A stretch of DNA of 64,000 bases from DASQYE01 sp035940775. GTDB taxonomy: Bacteria; Acidobacteriota; Blastocatellia; Pyrinomonadales; Pyrinomonadaceae. Shown piece after piece: positions 1 to 9,206 of the stretch. Location of the stretch: NCBI GenBank assembly GCA_035940775.1, contig DASZEN010000003.1, positions 124,001 through 188,000 of the forward strand. The letters run 5' to 3'. Below the pieces are notes generated by a model. It was not told the DNA's origin, searched no databases, and saw only the letters and a program-made list of their open reading frames with translations. The translations under genes were made by a program, and so were the position numbers. Position 1 is the first letter of the stretch; every line of letters starts with the position of its first letter.

Positions 1-1
1 C

Positions 2-1204
2 GTGCTGGTGGCGTACAGCCAGGCGACCTGGGTTCTGATTAAATCCAGGGCGGGCACGGCGGAGACCGTGAACAAAGAGGCGCTTTCAGCGCCCGCGCCT
101 GCGGCGCGACGCGACCCCCCGACGCGTGTGCTCTGGCTCGTATTGGACGAGCTGGATTATCGCGTCGCCTTTCTCAAACGGCCCGCGACCCTGAAGCTAC
201 CCGAGTTTGATCGCATCCGCAGCCAGTCTCTATTTGCGAGCAATGCTTATCCGCCCGCCTGGGAAACCCTGCAATCCATTCCGGCGCTGGTGACGGGCCG
301 GATGGTTGATTCCGCAAAGGAGGCGGGCCCGAACGAGCTGGCCGTCCAGTTTCACGGGAGCGCCGAGAAGGTGAATTGGGGCACGCAGCCGAATGTCTTC
401 TCGCGCGCGCGCGAGGCCGGGAATACTACTGCCGTCATCGGCTGGTATCATCCCTACTGCCGCATATTCGGTCGAGAGCTAACGGCCTGCTCCTGGGATC
501 CGCTGAGCGATGTCGAGGAATCGGTCACAGACAAGCTGAGCATCAGGCATAATATGCTCTATCAGATTAAAAAGAGCTTCCTCTTTCTCGTTTATCGTTT
601 TCTCTCGGCGGAGACCATCGAGCGCATAGCTCCGAATCCGGATGAGAAGAGATTGCAATACGACGTGAAGTCCTATCTCAGCATCCTGAACGACACGCGC
701 AGCGCCGCCGTCAATCCGGACTTGAACCTCGTCTTCGCTCACCTGCCGATACCGCACCCGCCCGGCCTCTACAATCGAGAGCGCGCGGAGTTGACGAGTG
801 AGGGAGGCAGAAGCTACCTGGACAATCTGGCGCTGACTGATCGCACATTGGGCGAGCTGCGCCGTGCGATGGAGAGCGCGGGGCTCTGGGATAGCACGAC
901 CGTGCTCATATCGAGCGATCACTGGTGGAGAGCCAGGGAGATTTGGAATCCGGCCACTGGTGAAGCGCGCTGGAAGCGGTTCTGGACCAAGGAAGACGAG
1001 ATGATGTGGGACGGCAAGGGCGACCGCAGGATTCCATTCATCCTGAAACTCGCCGGTCAAAAAGAGGGCGTCGCCTACGACCCCGCTTTCAATACAGTGC
1101 TTAGCCAGGAACTCCTGCTGGCAATCCTGCGCGGCGAAGTCGCACGCCCCGAAACGGTCACCGACTGGATTGATAAACACCGCACCGCAGTACCAACCCC
1201 CTGA
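2..1204 (+). CDS. Sulfatase-like hydrolase/transferase (alkaline phosphatase superfamily), 5' end outside window
   Basis: The protein looks like a membrane-anchored enzyme of the sulfatase/alkaline phosphatase superfamily, which cleaves or transfers sulfate or phosphate esters outside the cytoplasm. The superfamily core opens at residues 42-52 (VLWLVLDELDYR, metal-binding Asp). A segment near residue 89 (ETLQSIPALVTGR) puts a Thr where sulfatases have formylglycine-Cys, as in phosphoethanolamine or LtaS-like transferases. A late SSDHWW (about 304-309) supplies the usual Asp-His metal ligands. The frame is open to the left edge, so the true start and probable membrane segments lie upstream. 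The substrate cannot be told from the sequence. Family sure, function unsure. Confidence 0.75.
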   Translation: MLVAYSQATWVLIKSRAGTAETVNKEALSAPAPAARRDPPTRVLWLVLDELDYRVAFLKRPATLKLPEFDRIRSQSLFASNAYPPAWETLQSIPALVTGRMVDSAKEAGPNELAVQFHGSAEKVNWGTQPNVFSRAREAGNTTAVIGWYHPYCRIFGRELTACSWDPLSDVEESVTDKLSIRHNMLYQIKKSFLFLVYRFLSAETIERIAPNPDEKRLQYDVKSYLSILNDTRSAAVNPDLNLVFAHLPIPHPPGLYNRERAELTSEGGRSYLDNLALTDRTLGELRRAMESAGLWDSTTVLISSDHWWRAREIWNPATGEARWKRFWTKEDEMMWDGKGDRRIPFILKLAGQKEGVAYDPAFNTVLSQELLLAILRGEVARPETVTDWIDKHRTAVPTP

Positions 1205-1400
1205 GAGAGCATTATCCATTCCAACGCGCCAGTCTTCACACAGCCAGAACACCTGTAGGAAAAAAGCGGCAGCTTTGCTAAACTGACTGTTTCCTCGGCG
1301 CGCCGCAAAAAATGGCGGTGTGTACAATGGCTGGTCGGGCACGATTTTTGTGGCCCGGCGCTCGATTGAAGCGGTAGTCAGAAGCGAAAGTTTTTCCCGT

Positions 1401-2747
1401 ATGTACGAGTTTGCCGTCGCTCCGGCGGTCACACAGATACGCCGTCGCGGTGTCGAGATCACAGAGGTTTCGCCCGCATCTTTAGCCGCCGAGCTTGAGC
1501 TTGAGCCGGGCGACCGGATCGTTAAGGTCAACGGTCGGGTGGTGCGCGATTATCTTGACTTCCGTTTTCAGACGGGCGGCGAGACCGCGTTGGTGCTGGA
1601 AGTCCGCAAAAAGAGCGGCGAGGATTGGGAGCTGGACATAGAGCGCGACGAGGGCGAGGATTTTGGCCTCGGCTTTGAGCAGATTGTCCCCCGCCAGTGC
1701 GCCAACGAATGCATCTTCTGCTTCTGCAAAGGCAACCCGGAGGACGCGCGCCCGTCGCTCTTCATACGCGACGAGGATATACGGCTCTCTTTCCTCTACG
1801 GCAACTACACGACGCTGACATCCATCACCGACGATGAGATGAGGCGCGTCATCGAGCAACGCCTGACGCCGCAGTATGTCTCCGTTCATGCGACAGACCT
1901 GGACGTGCGCGCCCATCTGCTGGGGATCGACGCCGGGCGCGCCGACATCTCCGGAAAGATGCGGCGGATGATGGATGCCGGGATTGAGATTCACGCGCAG
2001 GTAGTGCTCTGTCCGGGCATCAACGACCGCGAGGTTTTAGAGCGCACGATCCGCGACCTTGCGGCCGAACACCCGCGCATCAGGAGCGTGGCGGTCGTCC
2101 CGCTCGGCCTGACACGCTATAACACGGACGCGCGCCTCACGGCCGTCACGCCCGAGTTTTGTCGCCGCACGATACTGGAACTCGCGCCGCTTCAGCGCGA
2201 GCTGCGCGCACGTCTCGGAACTACTTTCGCTTTTCTGGGCGACGAGATTTACCTGCGCGCCGGAAAACGCTTGCCCGGTCGAAAGCATTATGGCGATTAT
2301 CCGCAGATCGAGGACGGCATAGGTATGGTGCGCGCCTTCGACAATGAGTTCCGCGCTCTCTGGCGAAGGCTTGAGCGCCGCGCTTCAAAATCTTCGCCCG
2401 ACCGGTCGCGCGGAACCGTGATGACGGGCACGCTCTTCGCGCCCGTGTTAAAGAGCAGGCTTGACCGCTTGAACCACCGCTTCGGCACGAGGCTTGAGGT
2501 TCTGGCGGTGGAGAATCGCTACTTCGGCGGTGATGTTTCCGTGGCCGGTCTGCTGACGGGCGAAGACCTGCTGGCGGCGCGCGCGCGGGTTCGCGGCGAT
2601 TTTGTGATTATCCCCGCATCCATGCTCAAGAGCGGCGAAGAAGTCATGCTCGACGGTGCGACGCTCGCAGACGTGCGCCGCGAGTTCGGTCTGCCCATCG
2701 AGGCTATGGATTTTAGAGCCTTCTCGCGCCTGCTCTTCGCTCGTTAA
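1401..2747 (+). CDS. PDZ-radical SAM protein of the DUF512 family
   Basis: A 448-residue protein with an N-terminal PDZ-like domain (about 10-90; PGDRIVKVNGR), a radical SAM-like cysteine cluster C100-x3-C104-x2-C107, and the C-terminal DUF512 region. The stretch after the cluster (RDEDIRLSFLYGNYTTL) is typical of the family. A fourth cysteine follows two residues after C107 (FCFC), an extra residue that might sit near the cluster. The family is widespread in anaerobes and some aerobes and its reaction is unknown to me. I start at the ATG at 1401, where homology begins, rather than the in-frame GTG at 1320, which adds 27 unlike residues. There is no clear Shine-Dalgarno for either. The gene stands alone. 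Confidence 0.85.
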   Translation: MYEFAVAPAVTQIRRRGVEITEVSPASLAAELELEPGDRIVKVNGRVVRDYLDFRFQTGGETALVLEVRKKSGEDWELDIERDEGEDFGLGFEQIVPRQCANECIFCFCKGNPEDARPSLFIRDEDIRLSFLYGNYTTLTSITDDEMRRVIEQRLTPQYVSVHATDLDVRAHLLGIDAGRADISGKMRRMMDAGIEIHAQVVLCPGINDREVLERTIRDLAAEHPRIRSVAVVPLGLTRYNTDARLTAVTPEFCRRTILELAPLQRELRARLGTTFAFLGDEIYLRAGKRLPGRKHYGDYPQIEDGIGMVRAFDNEFRALWRRLERRASKSSPDRSRGTVMTGTLFAPVLKSRLDRLNHRFGTRLEVLAVENRYFGGDVSVAGLLTGEDLLAARARVRGDFVIIPASMLKSGEEVMLDGATLADVRREFGLPIEAMDFRAFSRLLFAR

Positions 2748-2903
2748 AGAAGCGGCAAGCCTCCACTACGGCAAACGTTCCTCAAGGCGTCCCCGTTCGT
2801 GCTCCGAAAAAGCGGAATCATCGTTTGGGGTTTAGATGCTGTGATAGAATCCCCCTCTGGCGCGCGCGCGTCAATCTGAAACAGGGTTTGTGCTTTTCCC
2901 AGG

Positions 2904-3998
2904 ATGGCGACGATAGCTTTCAACCAAATGGCTCTCGCACCGCTTGGCGCAGGCGATCTGATTGATCGCGCCGTGAGGTTGTACCGCCGTCATTTCTTTA
3001 CGCTGATCGGCATCAACGCGCCGCCGGTTCTGGTGACGACGCTCGGTTCTGTCCTCACGGCCATCGGCTGGCGCGAGCTGATGGCGACGGGCAGCAATTC
3101 TGCGCTGGCCGTTTACGTCATCATGCTGGTAGCGGGAACGTTGCTCTTTCTGGTCGGGATGCTGCTTAACCTGATCGTCATGGGCGGGGCGACGCGCAAT
3201 CTGGTGACGCATCTTTTATGGAACGAGCCGGTGTCGGCGCGCGCCACCTATCGCAACATACGCGCGCGTTTCTGGGGGCTGCTCGGCGCCAGCCTTCTGG
3301 TCGGCGCGTGGGTCGCCTTCTCCGCCGTGCTCGCCTTTTTCGGCTTCATGTTCCTCTTCTACATCCTGGCGCTCGCCACTTTCGTCTTTATGTACATTGC
3401 CACCTGGCTGTCGGTGGTCGTCGGCATCATCAGCACGCTGGTGTCTGTGGGCGGGGCGCTGTGGCTCTTCTTTTTTCTAATCAAGCGCTTCGTCTACGTG
3501 CCGCAGGTCATGCTGGTCGAAGGCAAGGGCGTTTTTGAAGCCTTCGGCCGCAGCTCGTCGCTGGCGCGCGGTAACGTCCGCCGCCTGATAGCGATGTTTC
3601 TCTTCACATGGTTCGCCAGTTGGTCGGCGCTGATGATCCTGATTATCCCGCTCGGGTGGTACGGCTTTCTGAACGGCATAAACCCCTTGCCGTTCGATGC
3701 CGCGAACTGGCCCGCGTGGTATGCGATTGGCTATAACGTGGTGGGCCAATCCAGCTCGATCCTGCTCGCGCCGATATGGATGCTGGGCCTTTCGCTGCTT
3801 TACGTTGACGAGCGCGTGCGACATGAAGGTTACGACATAGAGTTGATGGCGGCGCGCGGATTGGGCGAGATGCCGGTCGAAACCGGAGGGCAAAATACTC
3901 TGCCTTATATTCCGGCGCTCGTGACGCAAGCCAGGGCTTTGCCCGTGCCGCCTCCCGACACACAGGGCACGTACGGGTCGGTGCTCAATCTACACTGA
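2904..3998 (+). CDS. Multi-pass membrane protein heading the MoxR/DUF58 cluster
   Basis: A 364-residue integral membrane protein with roughly six hydrophobic segments (around residues 30-55, 70-100, 125-155, 155-185, 225-250 and 275-300). The N-terminal motif GAGDLIDRAVRLYRRHFF resembles the juxtamembrane start of glycerophosphodiester phosphodiesterase membrane-domain-like proteins, which are often found with DUF4129/MoxR/DUF58 genes. No catalytic residues are seen. It ends 12 bases before the next gene, suggesting one transcript with 4011-9204. The start has no Shine-Dalgarno, and the ATG at 2931 is an alternative. Its role is inferred only from context: a membrane partner of the AAA cluster. 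Confidence 0.75.
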   Translation: MATIAFNQMALAPLGAGDLIDRAVRLYRRHFFTLIGINAPPVLVTTLGSVLTAIGWRELMATGSNSALAVYVIMLVAGTLLFLVGMLLNLIVMGGATRNLVTHLLWNEPVSARATYRNIRARFWGLLGASLLVGAWVAFSAVLAFFGFMFLFYILALATFVFMYIATWLSVVVGIISTLVSVGGALWLFFFLIKRFVYVPQVMLVEGKGVFEAFGRSSSLARGNVRRLIAMFLFTWFASWSALMILIIPLGWYGFLNGINPLPFDAANWPAWYAIGYNVVGQSSSILLAPIWMLGLSLLYVDERVRHEGYDIELMAARGLGEMPVETGGQNTLPYIPALVTQARALPVPPPDTQGTYGSVLNLH

Positions 3999-4010
3999 AA
4001 ACCATAGAAC

Positions 4011-5213
4011 GTGAGCGAGATACGTCCCTCCATGCCGGGCATCTTTCAAGCCGATAGAGCGCAGCAGAAGCAGCAGCCGCAGCAGCCGAAGCGCCCCGGC
4101 GCGCTCCCCCGCAAGAGAGAAGATAAATGCCCCATCCGAAAACGGGGCGGGCAGGGCTGTGTTTACGCCGCGCTGCTAATACTTATTTCGTGCGCGGGCA
4201 TCAGCGCCGCCGCCCCCATCCCCCTGGCCGAGTATCGCGGGCGCATAGGCCGCGCGGCAATCGCGCTCGATTCCGTTTCATCCTTCGACGAAGGTATCGG
4301 GGAGAGAGAACAATCAGCGCGCATCGCTTCGACTTTGCGTGATGTGCGCGCGAGTGTTCCGCCCGCCCTCGCGGTCGAGTGGAACGGTGCGCCCATGCAG
4401 GTCAACAACTCATGGCTCCACGACGCGCTGACACAGTATGAGCAGCTTCCGGCGCGTGATGTGCGCCGCGCCGCCGTGCTCCTGAGTATTACCGAACGGC
4501 TGCACGCGCTCGGCGAGCGTTTGGACGAGGTCTTGAAGGCGAAAGCTGCCGGGTCTGAAACTAAGGACGAGGAGAAGGCGCGTCTGAACGGTATTCTGCG
4601 CCGCCCCGAATACAACAAGACGGCGGAAGAAAGCGCGATTGCGCGTCTCTGGGCACGCTTCAAGAGATGGCTCAACAGTCTCTTTCCCGAAAGAGAGGAA
4701 GCGCCGGGGCCCGGAGAGCGCATCCCCGTCGCCACGAATCTGGCCGAACTCCTCGTCATCGCGCTGGCTTTAGCCGTCATCGCCTATGCGGCCTGGAAAC
4801 TCCTGCCCAGATTCCTGCGCAGTCGCGGCGGCGCGAAGCGCGGAAAACGCGAGGCGCGCGTTGTCCTCGGCGAACACCTTGCGCCCGACCAGACGGCCTC
4901 AGACATACTGGCCGAAGCCGAAAAACTGGCGCGCTCAGGCGACATAAGGGGCGCGATTCGCAAGGGCTACATAGCCGTCCTGTGCGAGTTGGGCGACCGC
5001 AAAATCTTACGCCTCGCGCAGCATAAGACGAATCGGGATTACCTCGGCGCGCTCACAGACAGGCGCACGCTCTACGGCGAGATGCAACTGCTGACGAACA
5101 GCTTTGAGAGCCATTGGTACGGCTACGAGCCGTCGACGGAGAACGACTGGGATGCTTTCCGCACGCACTACCGGCAAGCGCTCAGGGAAGGAGGAACGAA
5201 GGGAGAAGGCTAA
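4011..5213 (+). CDS. DUF4129 domain membrane protein
   Basis: A 400-residue protein with a signal or anchor segment near residues 48-68, a periplasmic middle part, a second membrane helix near residues 245-262 and a cytoplasmic C-terminal DUF4129 domain (about 300-395; AEAEKLARSGDIRGAIRKGYIAVL, shown here only in part, and the late W-x-Y motif HWYGYEP). DUF4129 normally ends transglutaminase-like proteins in MoxR/DUF58 operons; here the transglutaminase part is absent. The GTG start at 4011 lies 12 bases after the previous stop; the ATG at 4032 is an alternative. The last codons run into the left arm of an inverted repeat that ends at the next start codon. Confidence 0.8.
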   Translation: MSEIRPSMPGIFQADRAQQKQQPQQPKRPGALPRKREDKCPIRKRGGQGCVYAALLILISCAGISAAAPIPLAEYRGRIGRAAIALDSVSSFDEGIGEREQSARIASTLRDVRASVPPALAVEWNGAPMQVNNSWLHDALTQYEQLPARDVRRAAVLLSITERLHALGERLDEVLKAKAAGSETKDEEKARLNGILRRPEYNKTAEESAIARLWARFKRWLNSLFPEREEAPGPGERIPVATNLAELLVIALALAVIAYAAWKLLPRFLRSRGGAKRGKREARVVLGEHLAPDQTASDILAEAEKLARSGDIRGAIRKGYIAVLCELGDRKILRLAQHKTNRDYLGALTDRRTLYGEMQLLTNSFESHWYGYEPSTENDWDAFRTHYRQALREGGTKGEG

Positions 5214-5309
5214 GGAATGAAGGGCGGCAGCGATGAAGTAAAAGCATTACAAGGAAGTTGAATCATTCTTTTCATCCCTCATCGCTGCCGTACCTTCGTT
5301 CCTCCCTCG
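5186..5309. repeat. Seven-base-periodic inverted repeat between DUF4129 and DUF4350 genes
   Basis: The left arm (5186-5235) reads as heptads AACGAAG, GGAGAAG, GCTAAGG, AATGAAG, then GGCGGCAGCGATGA. The right arm (5270-5309) contains the complement in the same order (TCATCGCTGCCG, then CCTTCGTTCCTCC). The left arm overlaps the last codons of the DUF4129 gene. The pyrimidine-rich right arm ends four bases before the DUF4350 ATG. A 20-base core at 5271-5290 recurs at 9265-9284. Confidence 0.75.
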
Positions 5310-5313
5310 TGAG

Positions 5314-6771
5314 ATGCGTCAACGCTTTGCGGTCATCATCATCATCATAGGGTTTGTCGTCCTTTTACTCGTCGCGCTCAACGCCGCTTCGTATGTGGAG
5401 GTCGAGCGCAAGCCCGATTCGGAGTATGACCCGGATCGCTCGACCTACAATTCAGGCGCAACGGGGACGCGTGCCCTCTATGATTTCCTGCGCGAAACGG
5501 GGCGCGATGTGACGCGCTGGCGCGAAGCGCCCACCGCCTTGCTCAAGCATGATAGCGGGCGGCCCTCGACGCTCGTCGTCCTCGAAGTAAAGCTCTCCTT
5601 CCAGCCCGAAGAGGTCGATAGCCTGATGCAGTGGGTCAGGGAGGGCGGTCGTCTCGTCGTCATTGATCGGAGACCGAACCCGCGCCTGCTGCCCCCGTCG
5701 GGCGACTGGCGCATCATGACCGAGCTGAAGCAGTTTCCCTCGCCCGACGTGCACGCCGACAACCCGGAAGAGATGACCGCCGGGGTATCTCCGGCTCGTC
5801 CGACCCAGCCGACCTCCCTGACGAACCAGGTCGAATCGGTCATGCCGTCGCGCTTCGCCGGGCTGGTGCATATCTGGCTGCCCGACGATAAGAAGGTTGA
5901 GCCGTCATCGAATAAACAAGACCCGCAGCAGGAGGCCGTTGGAGAACCCGTAACAGTTGCCTCATCCGAGGATGAAGCGCCGGAAGATGAATCCATATCG
6001 GAAGAGCCGTCGCCACCACCTGCGCCTCAGCCGAAATCCGCCCCGACGCCCGTCAACGCCGCACTCCAATCGCCTGCGCCCGTCTCTCACCTTGCCGATT
6101 ACAGGGGCGTGCTGCTCGCAGATTATCCGCACGGCGCGGGGCGCATCATTATCCTCAGCGATCCTTTCATCGTCGCCAACGCCGGGCTGAACCGCGCCGA
6201 CAACCTACAGCTCGCGCGCAACATCATCGCCGGGGCCGGAGGTCTGATCGCTTTCGACGAGTATCACCAGGGCCACCCTGTGACCAGAAATGAGATGCTG
6301 GCCTACTTCGAGGGCACGCCCGTCCTGGCGGCGGTCGGTCAGGCGACGCTGATCGTGCTCCTGTTGCTCTGGACGAAGGGGCGGCGGTTCGCGCGCCCGC
6401 TGCCGCTCGCCACTATCGACAGGCGTTCGAGCCTGGAATTTGTCGCCTCGATGGCCGAGTTGCAGCAACGCGCGCGGGCCTTTGACCTCGCCGTAGAGAA
6501 CATCTACACGCGCACGCGTAGAGTACTGGTGCGCTACGCCGGGGTGGAGCACAATACGCCGCGCGCGGAGGTCGCCGCGCGTGTCGCCGCGCGCTCTGCG
6601 GTCGACCGCCTCCAACTCGAAGCGCTGATGCGCGAATGCGAGGACGCGATCAACGGCGAGCGCATCAACGCACGGCGCACGCTTGAGCTTGTCAGGCGTC
6701 TGCGCGAGCTTGAGCGCACGCTCGGGCTCCGCATGCGCGCGCGCGAAATCAAGCAGGCCAAAGAAATGTGA
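5314..6771 (+). CDS. DUF4350 domain protein
   Basis: A 485-residue membrane-anchored protein. An N-terminal helix (5-25, rich in Ile/Val/Leu) is followed by a DUF4350 domain with the typical DRSTYNSGATGTRALYDFL segment (about 43-61) and a Rossmann-like region (TLVVLEVKLSF, GGRLVVIDRR). A Pro/Ala/Glu-rich low-complexity linker spans about 195-250. The domain continues (GAGRIIILSDPF, FDEYHQGH), then comes a second membrane helix near 343-355 and a basic helical tail. DUF4350 proteins accompany MoxR, DUF58 and DUF4129 genes; the molecular role is unknown. There is no Shine-Dalgarno: the start sits directly behind the right arm of the inverted repeat at 5186-5309. Confidence 0.85.
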   Translation: MRQRFAVIIIIIGFVVLLLVALNAASYVEVERKPDSEYDPDRSTYNSGATGTRALYDFLRETGRDVTRWREAPTALLKHDSGRPSTLVVLEVKLSFQPEEVDSLMQWVREGGRLVVIDRRPNPRLLPPSGDWRIMTELKQFPSPDVHADNPEEMTAGVSPARPTQPTSLTNQVESVMPSRFAGLVHIWLPDDKKVEPSSNKQDPQQEAVGEPVTVASSEDEAPEDESISEEPSPPPAPQPKSAPTPVNAALQSPAPVSHLADYRGVLLADYPHGAGRIIILSDPFIVANAGLNRADNLQLARNIIAGAGGLIAFDEYHQGHPVTRNEMLAYFEGTPVLAAVGQATLIVLLLLWTKGRRFARPLPLATIDRRSSLEFVASMAELQQRARAFDLAVENIYTRTRRVLVRYAGVEHNTPRAEVAARVAARSAVDRLQLEALMRECEDAINGERINARRTLELVRRLRELERTLGLRMRAREIKQAKEM

Positions 6772-6776
6772 AGCGG

Positions 6777-6867
6777 TTTTAGATTTTGGATTTAGGATTG
6801 AAAGGCATATCCTTGTCCGTCGAAAGTGCAAGCTAATCCAAACGGCCGAAACCTTAAGATCTAAAAT
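6777..6867. repeat. Imperfect seven-base-periodic inverted repeat in front of the MoxR gene
   Basis: The left side reads AGATTTT-GGATTTA-GGATTGA-AAGG. The right side carries partial complements (TAATCCAAA near 6834-6842 and CCTTAAGATCTAAAAT at 6852-6867). The right end contains the A and T of the MoxR start codon. Pairing is weaker than in the other copies. Confidence 0.55.
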
Positions 6868-7819
6868 GCTTCAATACGTCTCCTCAACAGTCGAACGGAT
6901 TTTGACAGAGCTTCGCAAGGTGGTCGTCGGCCAGGACGAGCCCATAGAGCAGATACTGGTCGCGCTCCTGGCGGAGGGCCACGCGCTCATCGAGGGCGTG
7001 CCCGGCACGGCGAAGACCTTAACCGTCAAGACGCTGGCGCGCATCATCGGCGCGGGCTTCAGCCGCATCCAGTTCACGCCCGACCTGATGCCCTCGGACA
7101 TTACCGGAACCAACGTCTTCAACGTCGCCACTTCCGACTTCACGCTGCGGCGCGGGCCCGTCTTTACCGACATCCTGCTGGCGGACGAGATCAACCGCAC
7201 CCCGCCCAAAACGCAGGCCGCGCTGCTCGAAGCGATGGAGGAGCGGCAGGTGACGATTGACGGCGACCCGCACGCGCTCTCGCCGCTCTTTACAGTTCTC
7301 GCCACGGAGAATCCGATCGAGTACGAGGGCACGTACCCGCTGCCGGAAGCGCAGCTTGATCGCTTCCTGCTTAAAATACTGCTCGATTACCCGAGCGAGC
7401 AGGCCGAGCAGCAGGTCGTCGCCAACTGGGATGCGGGTTTTAACGCGCGCCGCCTCGAACTCGTAGACATTCGCCCGCTCGAAGACGCCGACGCCATCTC
7501 AAGATGTCGCATGGAGGTGCGCAACGCGCGCATGGAACCGGGCGTGCAGCGCTACGTCGTAGAGATCGTGCGCCGGACGCGCACGCACCCGTCCGTGCTC
7601 TACGGCGCAAGCCCGCGCGCGGCGGTCGCGTTGCTGCTCTGCACAAAGGCGCTCTCGGCCCTTCGCGGCCGCGAGTTCACCACGCCCGATGATGTGCGCG
7701 ACATCGCGCGACCCGTCCTGCGCCACAGACTCTCTTTGCGAGCCGAAGCGGAACTGGACGGCGCAACGCCCGACGCCGTCATCACCGACATCCTTCAGAG
7801 CGTTGAAGTGCCAAGATAG
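6866..7819 (+). CDS. MoxR-family AAA+ ATPase
   Basis: A 317-residue MoxR-type AAA+ ATPase, thought to act as a chaperone that remodels or activates partner proteins, usually with a DUF58/vWA protein. Walker A is at 43-51 (EGVPGTAKT), Walker B at 103-110 (ILLADEIN), then the family motif RTPPKTQAALLEAMEE and sensor-1 LATENP. The AAA lid follows (YGASPRAAVALL). Its length is normal for the family. I choose the ATG at 6866 because the 61 upstream codons of the open frame overlap the DUF4350 gene and are not MoxR-like. No Shine-Dalgarno is visible. It lies between DUF4350 and DUF58, the usual neighbours. Confidence 0.93.
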   Translation: MLQYVSSTVERILTELRKVVVGQDEPIEQILVALLAEGHALIEGVPGTAKTLTVKTLARIIGAGFSRIQFTPDLMPSDITGTNVFNVATSDFTLRRGPVFTDILLADEINRTPPKTQAALLEAMEERQVTIDGDPHALSPLFTVLATENPIEYEGTYPLPEAQLDRFLLKILLDYPSEQAEQQVVANWDAGFNARRLELVDIRPLEDADAISRCRMEVRNARMEPGVQRYVVEIVRRTRTHPSVLYGASPRAAVALLLCTKALSALRGREFTTPDDVRDIARPVLRHRLSLRAEAELDGATPDAVITDILQSVEVPR

Positions 7820-7880
7820 GGGACGGAGGTTCAGGGGACGGTAAAACCCGTCTTCACTGGCCCCCATCCCCTGACCCCTG
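7819..7880. repeat. Seven-base-periodic inverted repeat in front of the DUF58 gene
   Basis: The left arm GGGACGG-AGGTTCA-GGGGACG (7819-7841) opposes the right arm CCCCCATCCCCTGACCCCTG (7861-7880), with mismatches. The pyrimidine-rich right arm ends four bases before the DUF58 ATG, which has no Shine-Dalgarno. The MoxR stop codon touches the left arm, so the element fills the whole gap between the two genes. Confidence 0.65.
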
Positions 7881-7884
7881 CTTT

Positions 7885-9204
7885 ATGCGTTTCGTTTTCA
7901 CCAAACTTTTTTACGCGCTGCTCGCCGTAGGCTTTGTTCCGCTTTCGCTCTCGTGGGGGCGGCCGGGCCTGCGCTGGGCTGTGCTCGCGTATGACGCGGC
8001 GCTCCTGGCGCTCGCCTTTTTAGATGCGCGTCTTAGTGGATGGCCTGCGGGTGCGGGCATCGAGCGCGAGTTTGGCGGGCGCTTCGCCGTCGGCGCTGAG
8101 ACGGAGGTGAGCGTTAATGTTTTGAACAACACGGCGCGTGCGATGACGGTATGGGTCAAGGACGAGTACCCGCCCGCGATGACTTTGACGGGCGCGCGCG
8201 AGGCGCGCCTGCATGTCGGGGCGCAGATGTCTGCGGCGCTCCATTACGAGTTGAAGCCTCCGAAGCGCGGGCGCTTTGAGTTCGGCCAGACGGCCGTGCG
8301 CTATCTATCGCGGCTGGGGCTCGTGTGGCGACAGACGCGCATGGGCCAGCCCGCGGCGGTGAAAGTTTATCCGAACATACGGCGCGCGCGCGAGGCCGAG
8401 TTGAAGGCGTTAGGCGCTCGTTCGCTCGTTTCGGCGCATCGCCGCTCGTCCTGGCGGGGCGAAGGCCGCGAGTTTGAGTCCCTGCGCGATTACGTGCGCG
8501 GCGACGAATTGCGACACGTCTCCTGGACGGCGACGGCGCGGCGCGGCAAGCTGACAACGCGCCAGTACCAGATCGAGCGCGATCAGACCGTCCTCGTCGC
8601 GCTCGACGCGGGGCGCTTGATGACGGCGCGCATCGAGCGCGAAACGAAGCTTGACCTGGCGATTCACGCGACGCTGGCGTTGATGTCGGCGGCGGCGCGC
8701 GGCGGCGACAACGCCGGAGTGGTCGTCTTCGGTCGGCGCATCAAGGCTTACCTGCCGCCCAAACGCGGGAGCGAGCACATGGACGCGGCGCTCGAAGCGC
8801 TGCACGCCATCGAGCCCGAGATGATCGAGCCCTCTTATGCGCGCGCCTTCGAGTTCATCGCCGCCAATTGCAAACGGCGCGCGCTGGTCGTCGTCCTCAC
8901 AGACCTCGTTGACGAAGAGGGCTCGCGCGATCTTCTGACCTCGCTGCGTCTGCTCAGGCCCCGCCACCTGCCGCTCGTCGTCACCATCGGCGACCGCGAC
9001 CTCAAGGGAGTCGTGCGCGACATCCCCGCCACGCCGCGCGACCTCTTCACACAATCGGTCGCCGAAGAGATCATACATCAACGCGAAGCGGCACTGCGGC
9101 TGGTCGAATCACAGGGCGGACTGGCGCTCGACGTGACGGCGGCGGCGCTCGCGCCCGCGCTCCTCGAAAAATATTTGCAGGTCAAAGAGCGAGGACTCCT
9201 CTAA
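7885..9204 (+). CDS. DUF58 domain protein with vWA-like fold
   Basis: A 439-residue protein with two N-terminal membrane helices (about 5-50), a beta-rich middle domain and the DUF58 signature at about 200-220 (FESLRDYVRGDELRHVSWTA). Next comes a vWA-like domain whose metal-site-like segment reads VLVALDAGRLM (Gly where many vWA domains have Ser). It continues with GGDNAGVVVFG and VVVLTDLVD. DUF58 proteins are the standard partners of MoxR ATPases and have been linked to envelope or stress functions; the exact role here is unknown. It is the last gene of the plus-strand cluster and converges on the SpoIIM-like gene across an inverted repeat. Confidence 0.9.
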   Translation: MRFVFTKLFYALLAVGFVPLSLSWGRPGLRWAVLAYDAALLALAFLDARLSGWPAGAGIEREFGGRFAVGAETEVSVNVLNNTARAMTVWVKDEYPPAMTLTGAREARLHVGAQMSAALHYELKPPKRGRFEFGQTAVRYLSRLGLVWRQTRMGQPAAVKVYPNIRRAREAELKALGARSLVSAHRRSSWRGEGREFESLRDYVRGDELRHVSWTATARRGKLTTRQYQIERDQTVLVALDAGRLMTARIERETKLDLAIHATLALMSAAARGGDNAGVVVFGRRIKAYLPPKRGSEHMDAALEALHAIEPEMIEPSYARAFEFIAANCKRRALVVVLTDLVDEEGSRDLLTSLRLLRPRHLPLVVTIGDRDLKGVVRDIPATPRDLFTQSVAEEIIHQREAALRLVESQGGLALDVTAAALAPALLEKYLQVKERGLL

Positions 9205-9206
9205 GG

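Noticed and set aside
479..1531. Long minus-strand open frame opposite the sulfatase-like gene
   Set aside because: It overlaps two better-supported plus-strand genes, has no domain I can recognise and its composition looks like the complement of real coding sequence in a GC-rich genome.
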